The notes beneath the pieces were generated by a model. The model saw nothing but the letters and a program-made list of their open reading frames with translations. It made no database searches and was not told the DNA's origin. This document shows, one piece after another, positions 1 through 7,873 of a DNA stretch of 23,993 nucleotides (position 1 is the first letter of the stretch; each line of letters starts with the position of its first letter). This DNA comes from Methylohalomonas sp964522485 (GTDB lineage: Bacteria; Pseudomonadota; Gammaproteobacteria; Methylohalomonadales; Methylohalomonadaceae). The DNA lies in assembly GCA_964522485.1 (NCBI GenBank), contig CAZFUS010000035.1, positions 1 through 23,993 on the forward strand, given 5' to 3'. The position numbers and the translations under genes were made by a program.

Positions 1-100
1 TGATCACTCCAGGATGGACTTATTAGAGCTTAAAGGAGTAATGTGCGCGCGATTTTGAGTGAATCAAGAATATGAATGATCAGGCTGTGGAGTCATGAAC

Positions 101-457
101 ATGAGTAACGTCATAGAACAACTGGAAACAGAGCAGATGACCCGTGAAGTCCCGGACTTCCGAATCGGGGATACCATCACCGTGCAGGTCCGGGTGAAGG
201 AAGGTGAACGTGTGCGCCTGCAGGCCTTCGAAGGCATAGTCATCGCCAAGCGCAACCGCGGCCTGAATTCCGCCTTCACCGTGCGCAAGATTTCCTATGG
301 TGAAGGGGTGGAACGCGTATTCCAGGCCTACAGCCCGTCCATTGCGGAAATCCAGATCAAGCGTCGCGGTGATGTTCGCCAGGCCAAGCTTTACCATATG
401 CGTCAGTTGCGTGGTAAGGCCGCCCGCATCAAGGAAAAGGTCAGCAAGACCCATTGA
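101..457 (+). CDS. rplS: 50S ribosomal protein L19
   Basis: L19 is a component of the large ribosomal subunit near the interface with the 30S subunit. The 118-residue product has the family's usual length and hallmark segments RLQAFEGIVIA, NRGLNSAFTVRKIS, GEGVERVFQ and GKAARIKEK. An in-frame ATG at 95 would add two residues, but the GGAG at 89-92 lies only 2 bases from it and 8 bases from the ATG at 101. The 101 start gives MSNVIEQLE, matching the E. coli-type N-terminus MSNIIKQLE, so I chose it. In proteobacteria the gene normally closes the rpsP-rimM-trmD-rplS operon, so upstream genes probably lie just outside the window. Confidence 0.97.
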   Translation: MSNVIEQLETEQMTREVPDFRIGDTITVQVRVKEGERVRLQAFEGIVIAKRNRGLNSAFTVRKISYGEGVERVFQAYSPSIAEIQIKRRGDVRQAKLYHMRQLRGKAARIKEKVSKTH

Positions 458-548
458 TGCAGCCGGGGCCGCCGTGTCCCGTGATCTGCCGTCGCCAGGT
501 TCATTATTTGCCGTTATGGAACTGGTATCGCCGCAGCGGAGATAGTTC

Positions 549-1445
549 GTGACGGCCAGCTCGGGAGATCGAATTGACGCTTTTCTCGACGCGTTATGGC
601 TTGAACAGGGCCTGAGCGACAATACGCTGACGGCCTATCGCACCGATCTGCGGCACTGCAGTGAGTGGCTGCAGCAGCACGATGTGGCGCTTGAACAAGC
701 CGGAGCTGCTGATCTGCTGGATTATCTGGCGAGTCTGCAGGCCAGGTCCCGATCGGTTCGAACAGCCGCGCGGCGATTATCGAGCCTGCGTCGTTTTTAT
801 ACCTGGCTGTTACGCCAGGAGCGTATAAGAACGGATCCCACCGCGCACATCCAGCCGCCGCGACTGGGACGTATACTCCCGAAGTCTCTTACCGAAGCCG
901 AAGTGGAAGCGTTGCTGGCGGCGCCGGATACGGCAACGCCGCTTGGCCTGCGTGACCGGGCGATGCTGGAAATTCTCTATGCCACCGGTTTGCGGGTATC
1001 GGAACTGGTTGGTCTGTATACCAGTCAGATCAATCGCCGCCAGGGTGTGGTACGGGTGACCGGGAAGGGCAGCAAGGAGCGACTGGTGCCGCTGGGCGAG
1101 GAGGCGCTACTCTGGCTGCAGCGTTACCTCGATGAGGCGCGCCCGGAATTGCTCCGTGGCACGCAGAATGACGTGCTGTTTCCAGGCCGCCAGGGACGGG
1201 CACTGACCCGTCAGGCTTTCTGGCACCGGCTGCGCCGTTATGCCGTCCTGGCCGGCATTAACAAGCCACTGTCACCGCATGTCCTTCGTCACGCTTTTGC
1301 CACGCATCTGCTCAATCATGGTGCCGATCTGCGCGTCGTGCAGATGCTGCTTGGTCACAGCAATATATCGACCACACAGATTTATACGCATGTGGCCCGT
1401 GAGCGATTGAAACGGTTGCACGCCGAGCACCACCCGCGCGGTTAG
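549..1445 (+). CDS. xerD: Tyrosine recombinase XerD
   Basis: This is a site-specific tyrosine recombinase that, with XerC, resolves chromosome dimers at dif. The 298 residues match the family length. An N-terminal SAM-like core-binding domain (about 5-90) is followed by the catalytic domain (about 110-290). The catalytic set is complete: Arg149 (ATGLRVSEL), Lys173 (TGKGSKER), His244 and Arg247 (HVLRHAFATHLL), His270 (LLGHSNISTTQ) and nucleophile Tyr279 (IYTH). The start is GTG at 549. The gene follows rplS by 91 bases in the same direction. XerD rather than XerC is favoured by closeness to dsbC, a common gammaproteobacterial neighbour, and by the HVLRHAFATHLLNHGADLR type segment. XerC is the main alternative. 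Confidence 0.9.
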   Translation: MTASSGDRIDAFLDALWLEQGLSDNTLTAYRTDLRHCSEWLQQHDVALEQAGAADLLDYLASLQARSRSVRTAARRLSSLRRFYTWLLRQERIRTDPTAHIQPPRLGRILPKSLTEAEVEALLAAPDTATPLGLRDRAMLEILYATGLRVSELVGLYTSQINRRQGVVRVTGKGSKERLVPLGEEALLWLQRYLDEARPELLRGTQNDVLFPGRQGRALTRQAFWHRLRRYAVLAGINKPLSPHVLRHAFATHLLNHGADLRVVQMLLGHSNISTTQIYTHVARERLKRLHAEHHPRG

Positions 1446-1588
1446 AAGCCGCCTAAAACATCCAACACATTTGCATCTCGACCTGCGCATGACATTTTGC
1501 GGCAATCTGTGCAGCTGCAAAAGCAAAATCCCAGAAACCGCAGGAACTGACTATATTGGCGATATCAATCAACAAAAATTGGAAATTA

Positions 1589-3385
1589 TCAGGCGGGATC
1601 CTGTATCGGCGGGATGACAGCGTAGACTTCTTCCAGGGTGGTAAGACCCGCTGCAATTTTCTGCGCGCCACTGATGCGAAGGGGCCGCATGCCGTGTTTC
1701 AATGCAGCGTGGCGTAATACATCCAGATTGCTCTGGCCGTCGATGAGTTTCCGGACACCGTTTTCCAGGGACAGTATTTCATACAGTCCCGAACGACCCA
1801 TGTAACCGGTATGGCGGCATTCCTCGCAGCCTACGGGCTGGCAGACGGCAGCCGGCAGGGAAAGGTTGAAACCGGCGGTCAGTGCACGCCAGCCGGCGGC
1901 ATCGGCCTTGTCAGTCAATTTGCAGTGCGGGCACAGGGTGCGTACCAGGCGTTGTGCGACGACCCCGAGTAGCGCGGCATTGATCAGAAATGGCTGCACA
2001 CCGATATCGACCAGACGTGTGATGGCGGATGGCGCATCGTTGGTGTGCAGTGTGGAGAACACGAGATGACCGGTTAGGGCCGACTGGACAGCCATATTGG
2101 CTGTTTCCTGATCACGGATTTCACCGACCATGATGATGTCCGGGTCCTGACGTAGCAGTGTGCGTATGCCGGCCGCAAAATTCAGATCGATCGAAGTCTG
2201 TACCTGCATCTGATTGAACCGCGCATCAACCATTTCAATCGGGTCTTCAACCGTGCAGATATTGACTTCCGGCCGTGCCAATTGCCGCAGCGCTGAATAC
2301 AGCGTTGTGGTCTTGCCGGAGCCGGTCGGGCCGGTGACCAGGACGATACCGTAGGGCTGATTGGCTATGGACTCCCAGCAGCGCTGATCGTATGCCGTGA
2401 AACCCAGTTCCTCGAACGGTTTTGCCAGCATCTCCGGGTTGAAAATGCGGATAACGATCTTTTCACCGAACGCCGTAGGCATGGATGACAGCCGCATTTC
2501 TATTTCGCTGCCGTCGGGCGCCTTGGTCTTGATGCGGCCGTCCTGCGGCCGGCGCTTGTCGGCAATATCCATGCGCCCCAGTGTTTTCAGCCGGCTGGCT
2601 ACGGCTGCGCTGATCATGGACGGCAGTTCATGCACCAGATGCAGCATGCCATCGATACGAAACTTGATGTTGGCGCTGTCGCGCCGTGGCTCGATGTGGA
2701 TATCGCTGGCGCGTTGCTCGAAGGCATACTGCAGCATCCAGTCAACAATACTTACTACATGATGATCGTCGGCATCCGGTTCGCCGACCTTGCCGATCTC
2801 GATAAGCTGTTCAAAGTTCTGAATGGACGAGGAACCCGCACTTTTGCCACGGGTGGCGCCTTTGATTGATCGGCTGACACCGTAGAATTCATTCAGGTAG
2901 CGCTGAATGTCACGCGGGTTGGCGACCACCCGTTGGATATTCAAACGTGCGATCCGTGCGAGTTCTGATTCCCAGTCATCGATAAAAGGCTGTGCGGTTG
3001 CAACTGTCAACTGATTATCCCGGACTTCAATCGGGAGAATGCCGAGATTGCTGGCATACGCCTGGGAAACGATGTTGGTAATTCTTTCGACGTTGATTTT
3101 CAGCGGATCAATGCGCAGATAGGGCAGTTGGCAATGATCAGCCAGCCAGCGGGTGAGGTACTCCAGACTCAGCGGAAATGATGGATTGCCGAGACTGTGC
3201 CAGCCCTGTTCGGCAATAATGGTCAGCGGATGAACATACTTGCCGTGGCCGTTGCCGCGATTTTGCAGCAGATACTGCTGCCGTTTGGCACCGATCAGGC
3301 CGTCCTTGACCAGGGCGGCCAGCAGATATTTCAGGGTCAACTGTCGCGGATTCTGGCCGTTGTTGGCCTGGATAACGGACAGCAT
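1589..3385 (-). CDS. GspE/PilB-family type II secretion / type IV pilus assembly ATPase
   Basis: This is a hexameric cytoplasmic ATPase of the kind that powers type II secretion or type IV pilus extension. The 598-residue protein has an N-terminal MshEN/GspE_N-like region (about 70-170), then the motor domain. Visible motifs are Walker A GPTGSGKTTT (352-361), the Asp-box region around TVEDPIEM (378-385), Walker B DPDIIMVGEIRD (414-425) and the His box STLHTNDAPS (444-453). A zinc-type tetracysteine (Cys485, Cys488, Cys520, Cys523), typical of GspE and PilB, is also present. It starts at ATG 3385 without a clear Shine-Dalgarno. It stands alone with no pilin, GspF or secretin gene beside it, and lies antisense between xerD and dsbC. 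Which machine it serves cannot be decided here; PilB-, MshE- or GspE-like roles are all possible. Confidence 0.9.
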   Translation of the reverse strand: MLSVIQANNGQNPRQLTLKYLLAALVKDGLIGAKRQQYLLQNRGNGHGKYVHPLTIIAEQGWHSLGNPSFPLSLEYLTRWLADHCQLPYLRIDPLKINVERITNIVSQAYASNLGILPIEVRDNQLTVATAQPFIDDWESELARIARLNIQRVVANPRDIQRYLNEFYGVSRSIKGATRGKSAGSSSIQNFEQLIEIGKVGEPDADDHHVVSIVDWMLQYAFEQRASDIHIEPRRDSANIKFRIDGMLHLVHELPSMISAAVASRLKTLGRMDIADKRRPQDGRIKTKAPDGSEIEMRLSSMPTAFGEKIVIRIFNPEMLAKPFEELGFTAYDQRCWESIANQPYGIVLVTGPTGSGKTTTLYSALRQLARPEVNICTVEDPIEMVDARFNQMQVQTSIDLNFAAGIRTLLRQDPDIIMVGEIRDQETANMAVQSALTGHLVFSTLHTNDAPSAITRLVDIGVQPFLINAALLGVVAQRLVRTLCPHCKLTDKADAAGWRALTAGFNLSLPAAVCQPVGCEECRHTGYMGRSGLYEILSLENGVRKLIDGQSNLDVLRHAALKHGMRPLRISGAQKIAAGLTTLEEVYAVIPPIQDPA

Positions 3386-3510
3386 ATTCTAGCGATAACT
3401 CATAAAACTGCTACGACCTGGAACGAGTTGGCGGGATAGAAGTCTGTTACCATAATAACGAACTGACCGCCTAAAGTATAGCTGGCGCCATTATCTGAGA
3501 AAAACACCCT

Positions 3511-4272
3511 ATGCGGATACATTATTATTTCTTATTGATAGCCATTGCAACAGTCCAGTCCGGACAGGCGGTAATGGCCGATTCGGATACGGCCGCAGAG
3601 CCGGCTGCCCAGGAACAGGCTGAAGCGGAACAGAGTATACGAGCGGGACTGGACGCCCTGGCGCCGGATATCGAGATTAACCGCATTCAACCCGCTCCGA
3701 TTGCGGGTCTCTACGAAGTTATTATCGGTACCGATGTCGTTTATATGACGGCGGATGGCCGTTATGTTCTACGCGGAGAGCTGCTGGATCTGCACACACA
3801 GCGCAATGTAAGTGAGAATGTCCGTGCCGCCGTGCGACGGGAAGTGCTGTCTCAACTGTCTACAGATGACATGATTCGTTTCTCCAGCGGAGAGAGTGAA
3901 CACTTCGTCTACGTTTTTACCGATACGGATTGTGGTTATTGCCGGAAACTGCACCAGGATGTCCCGTTTCTTGTCGAGCAGGGTGTCGAGGTACGTTACC
4001 TGGCCTATCCGCGAGAGGGCGTTGATTCGGATACCTTCAGGGAAATGGAGGCTGTATGGTGTGCCAAGGACCGGAAAGCAGCCCTGACCCGGGCCAAGCA
4101 AGGGCAGAAGATTCAGTCGCAGAAATGTGCCAACCCGGTCGCTGCGCAATATAAAACCGGGCAAACACTGGGTGTTCGCGGCACGCCGGCAATATTTCTG
4201 AAAAGCGGCCGGGAACTGCCGGGATATGTTCCGCCGGAAGAATTACTGAGCATCCTCAACGGCGGCGGTTGA
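3511..4272 (+). CDS. dsbC: Periplasmic thiol:disulfide interchange protein DsbC
   Basis: DsbC is a homodimeric periplasmic disulfide isomerase kept reduced by DsbD. An N-terminal signal peptide (about residues 1-23, ending near QAVMA) is followed by an acidic linker, a DsbC dimerisation domain (about 45-115) and a thioredoxin-fold domain. The redox motif is Cys141-Gly-Tyr-Cys144 in TDTDCGYCRKLH. The cis-proline loop is GVRGTPAIF (Pro226). Cys184 and Cys206 correspond to the structural disulfide of the family. The 253-residue length is normal. The last 30 bases overlap the 3' end of the convergent DUF3108 gene. In this setting it could help mature disulfide-bearing periplasmic proteins such as XoxF and the 6589-6984 product; that is inference. 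Confidence 0.93.
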   Translation: MRIHYYFLLIAIATVQSGQAVMADSDTAAEPAAQEQAEAEQSIRAGLDALAPDIEINRIQPAPIAGLYEVIIGTDVVYMTADGRYVLRGELLDLHTQRNVSENVRAAVRREVLSQLSTDDMIRFSSGESEHFVYVFTDTDCGYCRKLHQDVPFLVEQGVEVRYLAYPREGVDSDTFREMEAVWCAKDRKAALTRAKQGQKIQSQKCANPVAAQYKTGQTLGVRGTPAIFLKSGRELPGYVPPEELLSILNGGG

Positions 4273-5004
4273 TTGCTCGATATGTAAGGCTTTATAGGAT
4301 TTCAACAGGGCCGTGGTTTTCAGACCATCCGGTTCTACATTAAGGATTTTGACCGGTAGATAATCCAGTTTTTCGGCACACCAGAGAATCGTTTCGCGAT
4401 CCGTATCATCCCGGTGACGTTCCACTTTCATGGTTTGAAAATCGCCATACGGCGTTTCCACGTCTTCGTTGCCCAGCCTTTCAAAATCATAGGTTTTCAT
4501 TTTGCCGCCGTCGGCCACACGATAATGAATGGGGTTGGTGCCATGCTTGAGATCGCGCATCATGGCCAGCTGGTATAGCATCTTGTCGAGTGTTCCCGGT
4601 TCCAGTTCCATCTGCCAGTGTTCCTCGTTAACCTGCATACGGACAATGTTTTCAGACCAGTCAAAATTAATCCGGACGTTTCGGTCCTTTTTGCTGCCGG
4701 CGTGTTCGTAGTGGTACTTGAGCGGCTGGAAACCCGATTCTGTGCGACGCCAGTGACTGTGTTCAGTGATGACGTCATCGCGCAGTAATGCCAGTACCCC
4801 GACAGGATGGCTTTTGGAATGATAAATGTAGGTGCCGTCACTCAATGGTTTGAATTCGCGCTTGATGTGTGCGACCTCGAGGCCCTTGCTGTACAGCGCA
4901 TATTCGGCTTCAAATGGGGTGGGACTGACGGGTTCTGCTGCAGTTGGAAACGGGGTCAGCAGACCCCAGGCCAACAGTAATAATAAACTTTTAATATGTA
5001 TCAT
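4243..5004 (-). CDS. DUF3108 domain-containing secreted protein
   Basis: A 253-residue protein with a clear signal peptide (MIHIKSLLLLLAWGLL, probable cleavage after PTAA near residue 23). The mature region has the DUF3108 pattern: an opening FEAEYALYSKGLEVAHIKREF strand pair, a central DKMLYQLAMMRDL segment and a closing LWCAEKLDYLPVKI strand. The family is predicted to be an exported, mostly beta protein. Its function is not established; it is widespread in gamma- and betaproteobacteria. The gene is divergent from waaA (139 bases between starts) and its 3' end overlaps dsbC by 30 bases, tail to tail. No catalytic residues can be assigned. Confidence 0.85.
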   Translation of the reverse strand: MIHIKSLLLLLAWGLLTPFPTAAEPVSPTPFEAEYALYSKGLEVAHIKREFKPLSDGTYIYHSKSHPVGVLALLRDDVITEHSHWRRTESGFQPLKYHYEHAGSKKDRNVRINFDWSENIVRMQVNEEHWQMELEPGTLDKMLYQLAMMRDLKHGTNPIHYRVADGGKMKTYDFERLGNEDVETPYGDFQTMKVERHRDDTDRETILWCAEKLDYLPVKILNVEPDGLKTTALLKSYKALHIEQSTAAVEDAQ

Positions 5005-5143
5005 AACATGCTGTTTTATATAAAAATATATAACTTAATGACATGATTTCAAGACCGTATCAGTTTTTGCCTGCCACAGTCAGTCCATTTTTCAGACCAT
5101 TATCCGGTAGCTTGGTTTGGTGGTCTGCAGTGAATATTCAAGT

Positions 5144-6445
5144 ATGGTTGCCCAGGTAACGATTGTGCGCCTGATTTATTCACTGATTACCTATCTCATA
5201 CTGCCTGTTATCGCGTTACGACTCGGCTGGGCGATGGTCCGCAATCCCGATTATCGCGTTCGCTGGCCTGAACGGTTTGGGTTCGTGCCTACACGCGCAG
5301 GTGAATCGCGGCTGGTGTGGGTGCATGCGGTGTCAGTGGGAGAAGTCCAGGCCGTAGTGCCACTTATTACCCGGCTGTTGGACAGCCATCCCGAGAACCG
5401 GATTCTGGTGACGACAATGACACCGACTGGCGCACGCACGGTCGAGCAACGGTTCGGTGCTTCGGTACTGCATCATTATCTGCCATATGATATCCCGTCT
5501 GCAGTCAGACGCTTTATTCAACGGCTGCAGCCGGCCATTCTCATTGTTGTAGAAACCGAGATCTGGCCGAATCTGTTTCATCACTGCCGGCGCCAGGGGG
5601 TTCCGGTATTACTGGTGAATGCCCGTTTATCGAAGCGCTCGGCTGAGGCCTATGCCAGATTCCCGGCCTTTATTCGTGCTACGCTCGCCGAAGTCAATCT
5701 CATCGCTGCCCAGAGCAAGGCGGATGCCAGGCGTCTGCAGGCATTGGGCGCCGATCCGGCCAGAATCGCGGTGATCGGTAATCTCAAATTCGATATCCGC
5801 GCAGCCCACAGTGTGAATGAACAGGCACAGGTTCTGCGGCGCTCCCTGTCTGTTAATCGTCCCATCTGGATAGCGGCCAGTACGCACGAAGGCGAGGAAA
5901 AGCTGGTACTTGATGCTTTCGAAGCTGTCCTGAGACGCCATGCCGATTGTCTGTTACTGCTGGCACCACGCCATCCTGAACGCTTTGAGCGGGTTGCAGA
6001 ATTATGCCGAAGACGGGGCTTTACTGTGGCTCGCCATAGCCATGGCGAGCCGGTCAGCGTAGATACGTGCCTGTATTTGATCGATACTCTGGGTGAACTG
6101 CCGGTTTGTTATGCAGCTGCCGATATCGCTTTCGTAGGTGGTAGTCTGGTACCTGTGGGCGGGCATAACATGCTTGAGCCTGCCAGCCTGGGTGTGCCGG
6201 TGATCACGGGCTCACATTACTTTAATTTCCTTGAAATTACAGGAATATTGCGGAATGAAGGAGCTGCCTGGATCGTGGAGAATGCCAGTCAGCTCGGCGA
6301 GCAGGTCGTCGCTCTGATCGAGGATCCCAATCTGCGCTACAAGGCCGGAGAGTGCGGCCGCGCAATCGTGGCGCGCAATTGTGGTGGTGTGGACGATTTC
6401 ATGCACCTTCTGGATGGCTATCTGACACCGCCTGCTACACACTGA
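5144..6445 (+). CDS. waaA: 3-deoxy-D-manno-octulosonic acid (Kdo) transferase WaaA/KdtA
   Basis: WaaA transfers Kdo from CMP-Kdo to lipid A precursor at the inner face of the cytoplasmic membrane, an essential step in lipopolysaccharide synthesis. The protein has an N-terminal membrane anchor (about residues 5-25), a Glycos_transf_N domain with WVHAVSVGEV holding the putative catalytic Glu67, the signature ETEIWPNL, and a C-terminal GT-B domain with FVGGSLVPVGGHNMLEPASLGVPVI. I chose ATG 5144 (433 residues, MVAQVTIVRLIYSL). A TTG at 5117 would extend the frame, but the extra residues precede the usual hydrophobic start. The Shine-Dalgarno is weak for either. This gene shows the host is Gram-negative with an LPS outer membrane. 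Confidence 0.94.
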   Translation: MVAQVTIVRLIYSLITYLILPVIALRLGWAMVRNPDYRVRWPERFGFVPTRAGESRLVWVHAVSVGEVQAVVPLITRLLDSHPENRILVTTMTPTGARTVEQRFGASVLHHYLPYDIPSAVRRFIQRLQPAILIVVETEIWPNLFHHCRRQGVPVLLVNARLSKRSAEAYARFPAFIRATLAEVNLIAAQSKADARRLQALGADPARIAVIGNLKFDIRAAHSVNEQAQVLRRSLSVNRPIWIAASTHEGEEKLVLDAFEAVLRRHADCLLLLAPRHPERFERVAELCRRRGFTVARHSHGEPVSVDTCLYLIDTLGELPVCYAAADIAFVGGSLVPVGGHNMLEPASLGVPVITGSHYFNFLEITGILRNEGAAWIVENASQLGEQVVALIEDPNLRYKAGECGRAIVARNCGGVDDFMHLLDGYLTPPATH

Positions 6446-6493
6446 AAACCATGGACAGCCGAGCTAGTACGAACTTAGGCCGCATGTATCCGG

Positions 6494-6508
6494 TCTTAAA
6501 GTTTAAGA
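6494..6508. promoter_or_regulatory. Palindrome TCTTAAA-G-TTTAAGA upstream of small secreted protein
   Basis: Two perfect 7-base arms around one central base. Flanking GG (6492-6493) and CC (6510-6511) extend the symmetry if G6509 is skipped. It lies about 48 bases upstream of the proposed -10 of the gene at 6589, so it could be an activator or repressor site. There is no T-run after it, so it is not a terminator for waaA. Confidence 0.3.
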
Positions 6509-6532
6509 GCCAGCTGTATTAGCCAATCGGGC

Positions 6533-6561
6533 TGAAAGGGCCGATTCGGATTTGCTAGAAT
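6533..6561 (+). promoter_or_regulatory. Candidate extended -10 promoter for the 6589 gene
   Basis: TGcTAGAAT at 6553-6561 is an extended -10 (5 of 6 bases of TATAAT plus the TG). The -35 at a 17-base spacing, TGAAAG (6533-6538), is poor, as expected for an extended -10 promoter. Transcription would start near 6568, about 20 bases before the ATG at 6589. Confidence 0.4.
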
Positions 6562-6588
6562 GCAATACATAAAATGTCGGAGAGAGAG

Positions 6589-6984
6589 ATGAAATCCCTG
6601 AAATTTTTACTGTTAACGCTGGCATGCGTGCCGGCACTGGCGCTGGCCCAGGCGGAGACGCAAGAGGGCGAGGGCTATAATGATTTCCCTACTTTTGATC
6701 GTGTCGGCTATGCACTGGTGTGCATGGATTCGCATGGCGGCCAATCAGTGGAAACACTGACAGCTTGCTCGTGCCGCATTGACCATATCGCCTCGAAGAT
6801 GTCTTACACGGAATATGATGAAGCGAGTACCTATCTTCGGTATAAGCGCATGCCGGGCAAAAAAGGTGGGATATTCCGCGAGATGGAACACGGTGAAGAG
6901 CTGGTCGATAAATTGAATAAAGTCCGCGACGAGGCCAATCAGGCCTGCCCCATGGTCAGGAGCTCGCCGGACAGCCGCGAATAA
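6589..6984 (+). CDS. Small secreted cysteine-containing protein, unknown function (methylotrophy-associated)
   Basis: The 131-residue product starts with a signal peptide (MKSLKFLLLTLACVPALALA, cleavage before QAETQ). ATG 6589 is preferred over the in-frame ATG at 6574 because a GGAGAGAGAG stretch ends right before it and the signal peptide then starts cleanly. The mature part has FPTFDRVGYALVCMDSHGG, then TACSCRIDHIASKMSYTEYDEAS and RMPGKKGGIFRE, and a final Cys in NQACPMV. That makes four Cys in the mature chain, including a CxC pair. There is no CxxCH, so it is not a cytochrome c. From memory, similar small proteins occur near PQQ or methanol dehydrogenase genes of methylotrophs, but I could not check this. 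A terminator follows at once, so it forms its own unit upstream of xoxF. Confidence 0.75.
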   Translation: MKSLKFLLLTLACVPALALAQAETQEGEGYNDFPTFDRVGYALVCMDSHGGQSVETLTACSCRIDHIASKMSYTEYDEASTYLRYKRMPGKKGGIFREMEHGEELVDKLNKVRDEANQACPMVRSSPDSRE

Positions 6985-7015
6985 TTCATCAATATATAAA
7001 ATATAAAACATGTCT

Positions 7016-7049
7016 CAAGGGTGGCTGAGAAGGCCACCCTTGTTTTTTT
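7016..7049 (+). terminator. Rho-independent terminator after the 6589-6984 gene
   Basis: A perfect 10-bp stem (CAAGGGTGGC at 7016-7025 with GCCACCCTTG at 7033-7042) and a 7-base loop are followed by seven T (7043-7049). It lies 32 bases past the stop codon and separates the small secreted protein from xoxF. Confidence 0.92.
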
Positions 7050-7792
7050 AAGGACAGCAATGCATGAGTTACAATCCGGGGTTCGTGGTGAACGCAGGGC
7101 AAACCGGGCATTGAGTCCTGTTATCTTGCAACGCAAAAAGCAAATTAACCTGCCCGACAGACTTATGTTAGCAGTACCCGTTTCTTTATGTTGCGACGCA
7201 CAAATAAGTTTTTCCCGAGATAATATCAGGACGCTGGAAATGTCAAGGACAATGGCAATCGAGCGGCATTTGTAACTTATTGTTGTTAATGATGATACCT
7301 GTCAGCGAATCAGATTGAGTCACGAATGATTCCGTATACATTTTTATGTCATATCTGACTTGCAGAGCCCGAGAAATTTTCCTAGAATCCTTACCACATC
7401 GAATATTATTGACCAGTTATCAAGTTTTAATGAATTGATCGTGATCCAGTAATATCGGTGTCAGGGCAAGAAACGAATAAGAACAACGCGGATATTTGAA
7501 GGAACGCTATCACGCAACCCGATGAGAAAAGCGGTATATTCAATGCTGTATTTTCCGTGCTGGTCGTGGCAATCAAGCATTGGTGCAATAATAATCAACT
7601 CCGTGTCTGCGTCGACTCCAATCGGAGGCAAGGCCTGATGGGCTATGGTCGTATGCAGTTTGCCTTACTAAATACGCTTGCGCAGACTGACGCCTCCGTC
7701 TCCAGCTTCAATTTCTTCGCCTGTCGCATGTTCTTCTTTCGTTATCTCTCCCGTCCATTCCATACCACACCGTCGTACAGAATTCGTACTCA
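7050..7792 (+). other. Long non-coding upstream region of xoxF
   Basis: About 740 bases between the terminator and the structured leader of xoxF. No open frame looks like a gene: the available frames lack a ribosome site, have unnatural composition or run through the terminator. Imperfect features include a possible long-range stem, CGGAGGC (7623-7629) with GCCTCCG (7692-7698). I saw no pqqA-type peptide (no E-x-x-x-Y core), tRNA or IS remnant. The length suits a heavily regulated promoter or an unrecognised small RNA. Confidence 0.5.
7360..7388 (+). promoter_or_regulatory. Candidate sigma-70-type promoter upstream of xoxF
   Basis: TTGCAG (7360-7365) and TAGAAT (7383-7388) are separated by exactly 17 bases. 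The -10 matches 5 of 6 consensus bases; the -35 keeps only TTG. If used, transcription would begin near 7395 and give xoxF a leader of about 480 bases. Other starts closer to the gene are possible, for example around TATATT at 7535-7540, which has no matching -35. Confidence 0.3.
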
Positions 7793-7843
7793 TCGCCATT
7801 CTATGATCTCGGGAATGGCGAGGAGTTGTTTATGACGAGATCA
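7793..7843 (+). promoter_or_regulatory. Candidate H-type RNA pseudoknot in the xoxF leader
   Basis: Stem 1 is 9 bp: TCGCCATTC (7793-7801) with GAATGGCGA (7813-7821). Eight of the 11 loop bases, TGATCTCG (7804-7811), are perfectly complementary to CGAGATCA (7836-7843). This gives the strand order S1a-S2a-S1b-S2b, with connecting loops of 2, 1 and 14 bases, which fits an H-type pseudoknot. The second stem ends 20 bases before the AGGAGG of xoxF. The pairing is read directly from the sequence; that it forms in RNA or controls translation is inference. It does not match a riboswitch class I know. Confidence 0.5.
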
Positions 7844-7863
7844 AACATGATCCAAAAATATAG

Positions 7864-7873
7864 AGGAGGAGGT
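7864..7873 (+). promoter_or_regulatory. Strong ribosome binding site of xoxF
   Basis: AGGAGGAGGT directly precedes the ATG at 7875. The AGGAGG at 7864-7869 has a 5-base spacing. This is the strongest Shine-Dalgarno in the window and agrees with very high expression of XoxF. Confidence 0.8.

Noticed and set aside
1..58. Possible tail of trmD upstream of rplS
   Set aside because: A short frame ends with TGA at 56-58, but its residues do not resemble a TrmD C-terminus that I can recognise; context alone is not enough.
7021..7275. 84-residue open frame beginning inside a terminator hairpin
   Set aside because: Its start lies within the stem at 7016-7042 and the protein has no recognisable features.
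7557..7835. 92-residue open frame upstream of xoxF
   Set aside because: It has no ribosome site and an unnatural composition, and it runs through the stem-forming leader; it looks like chance.
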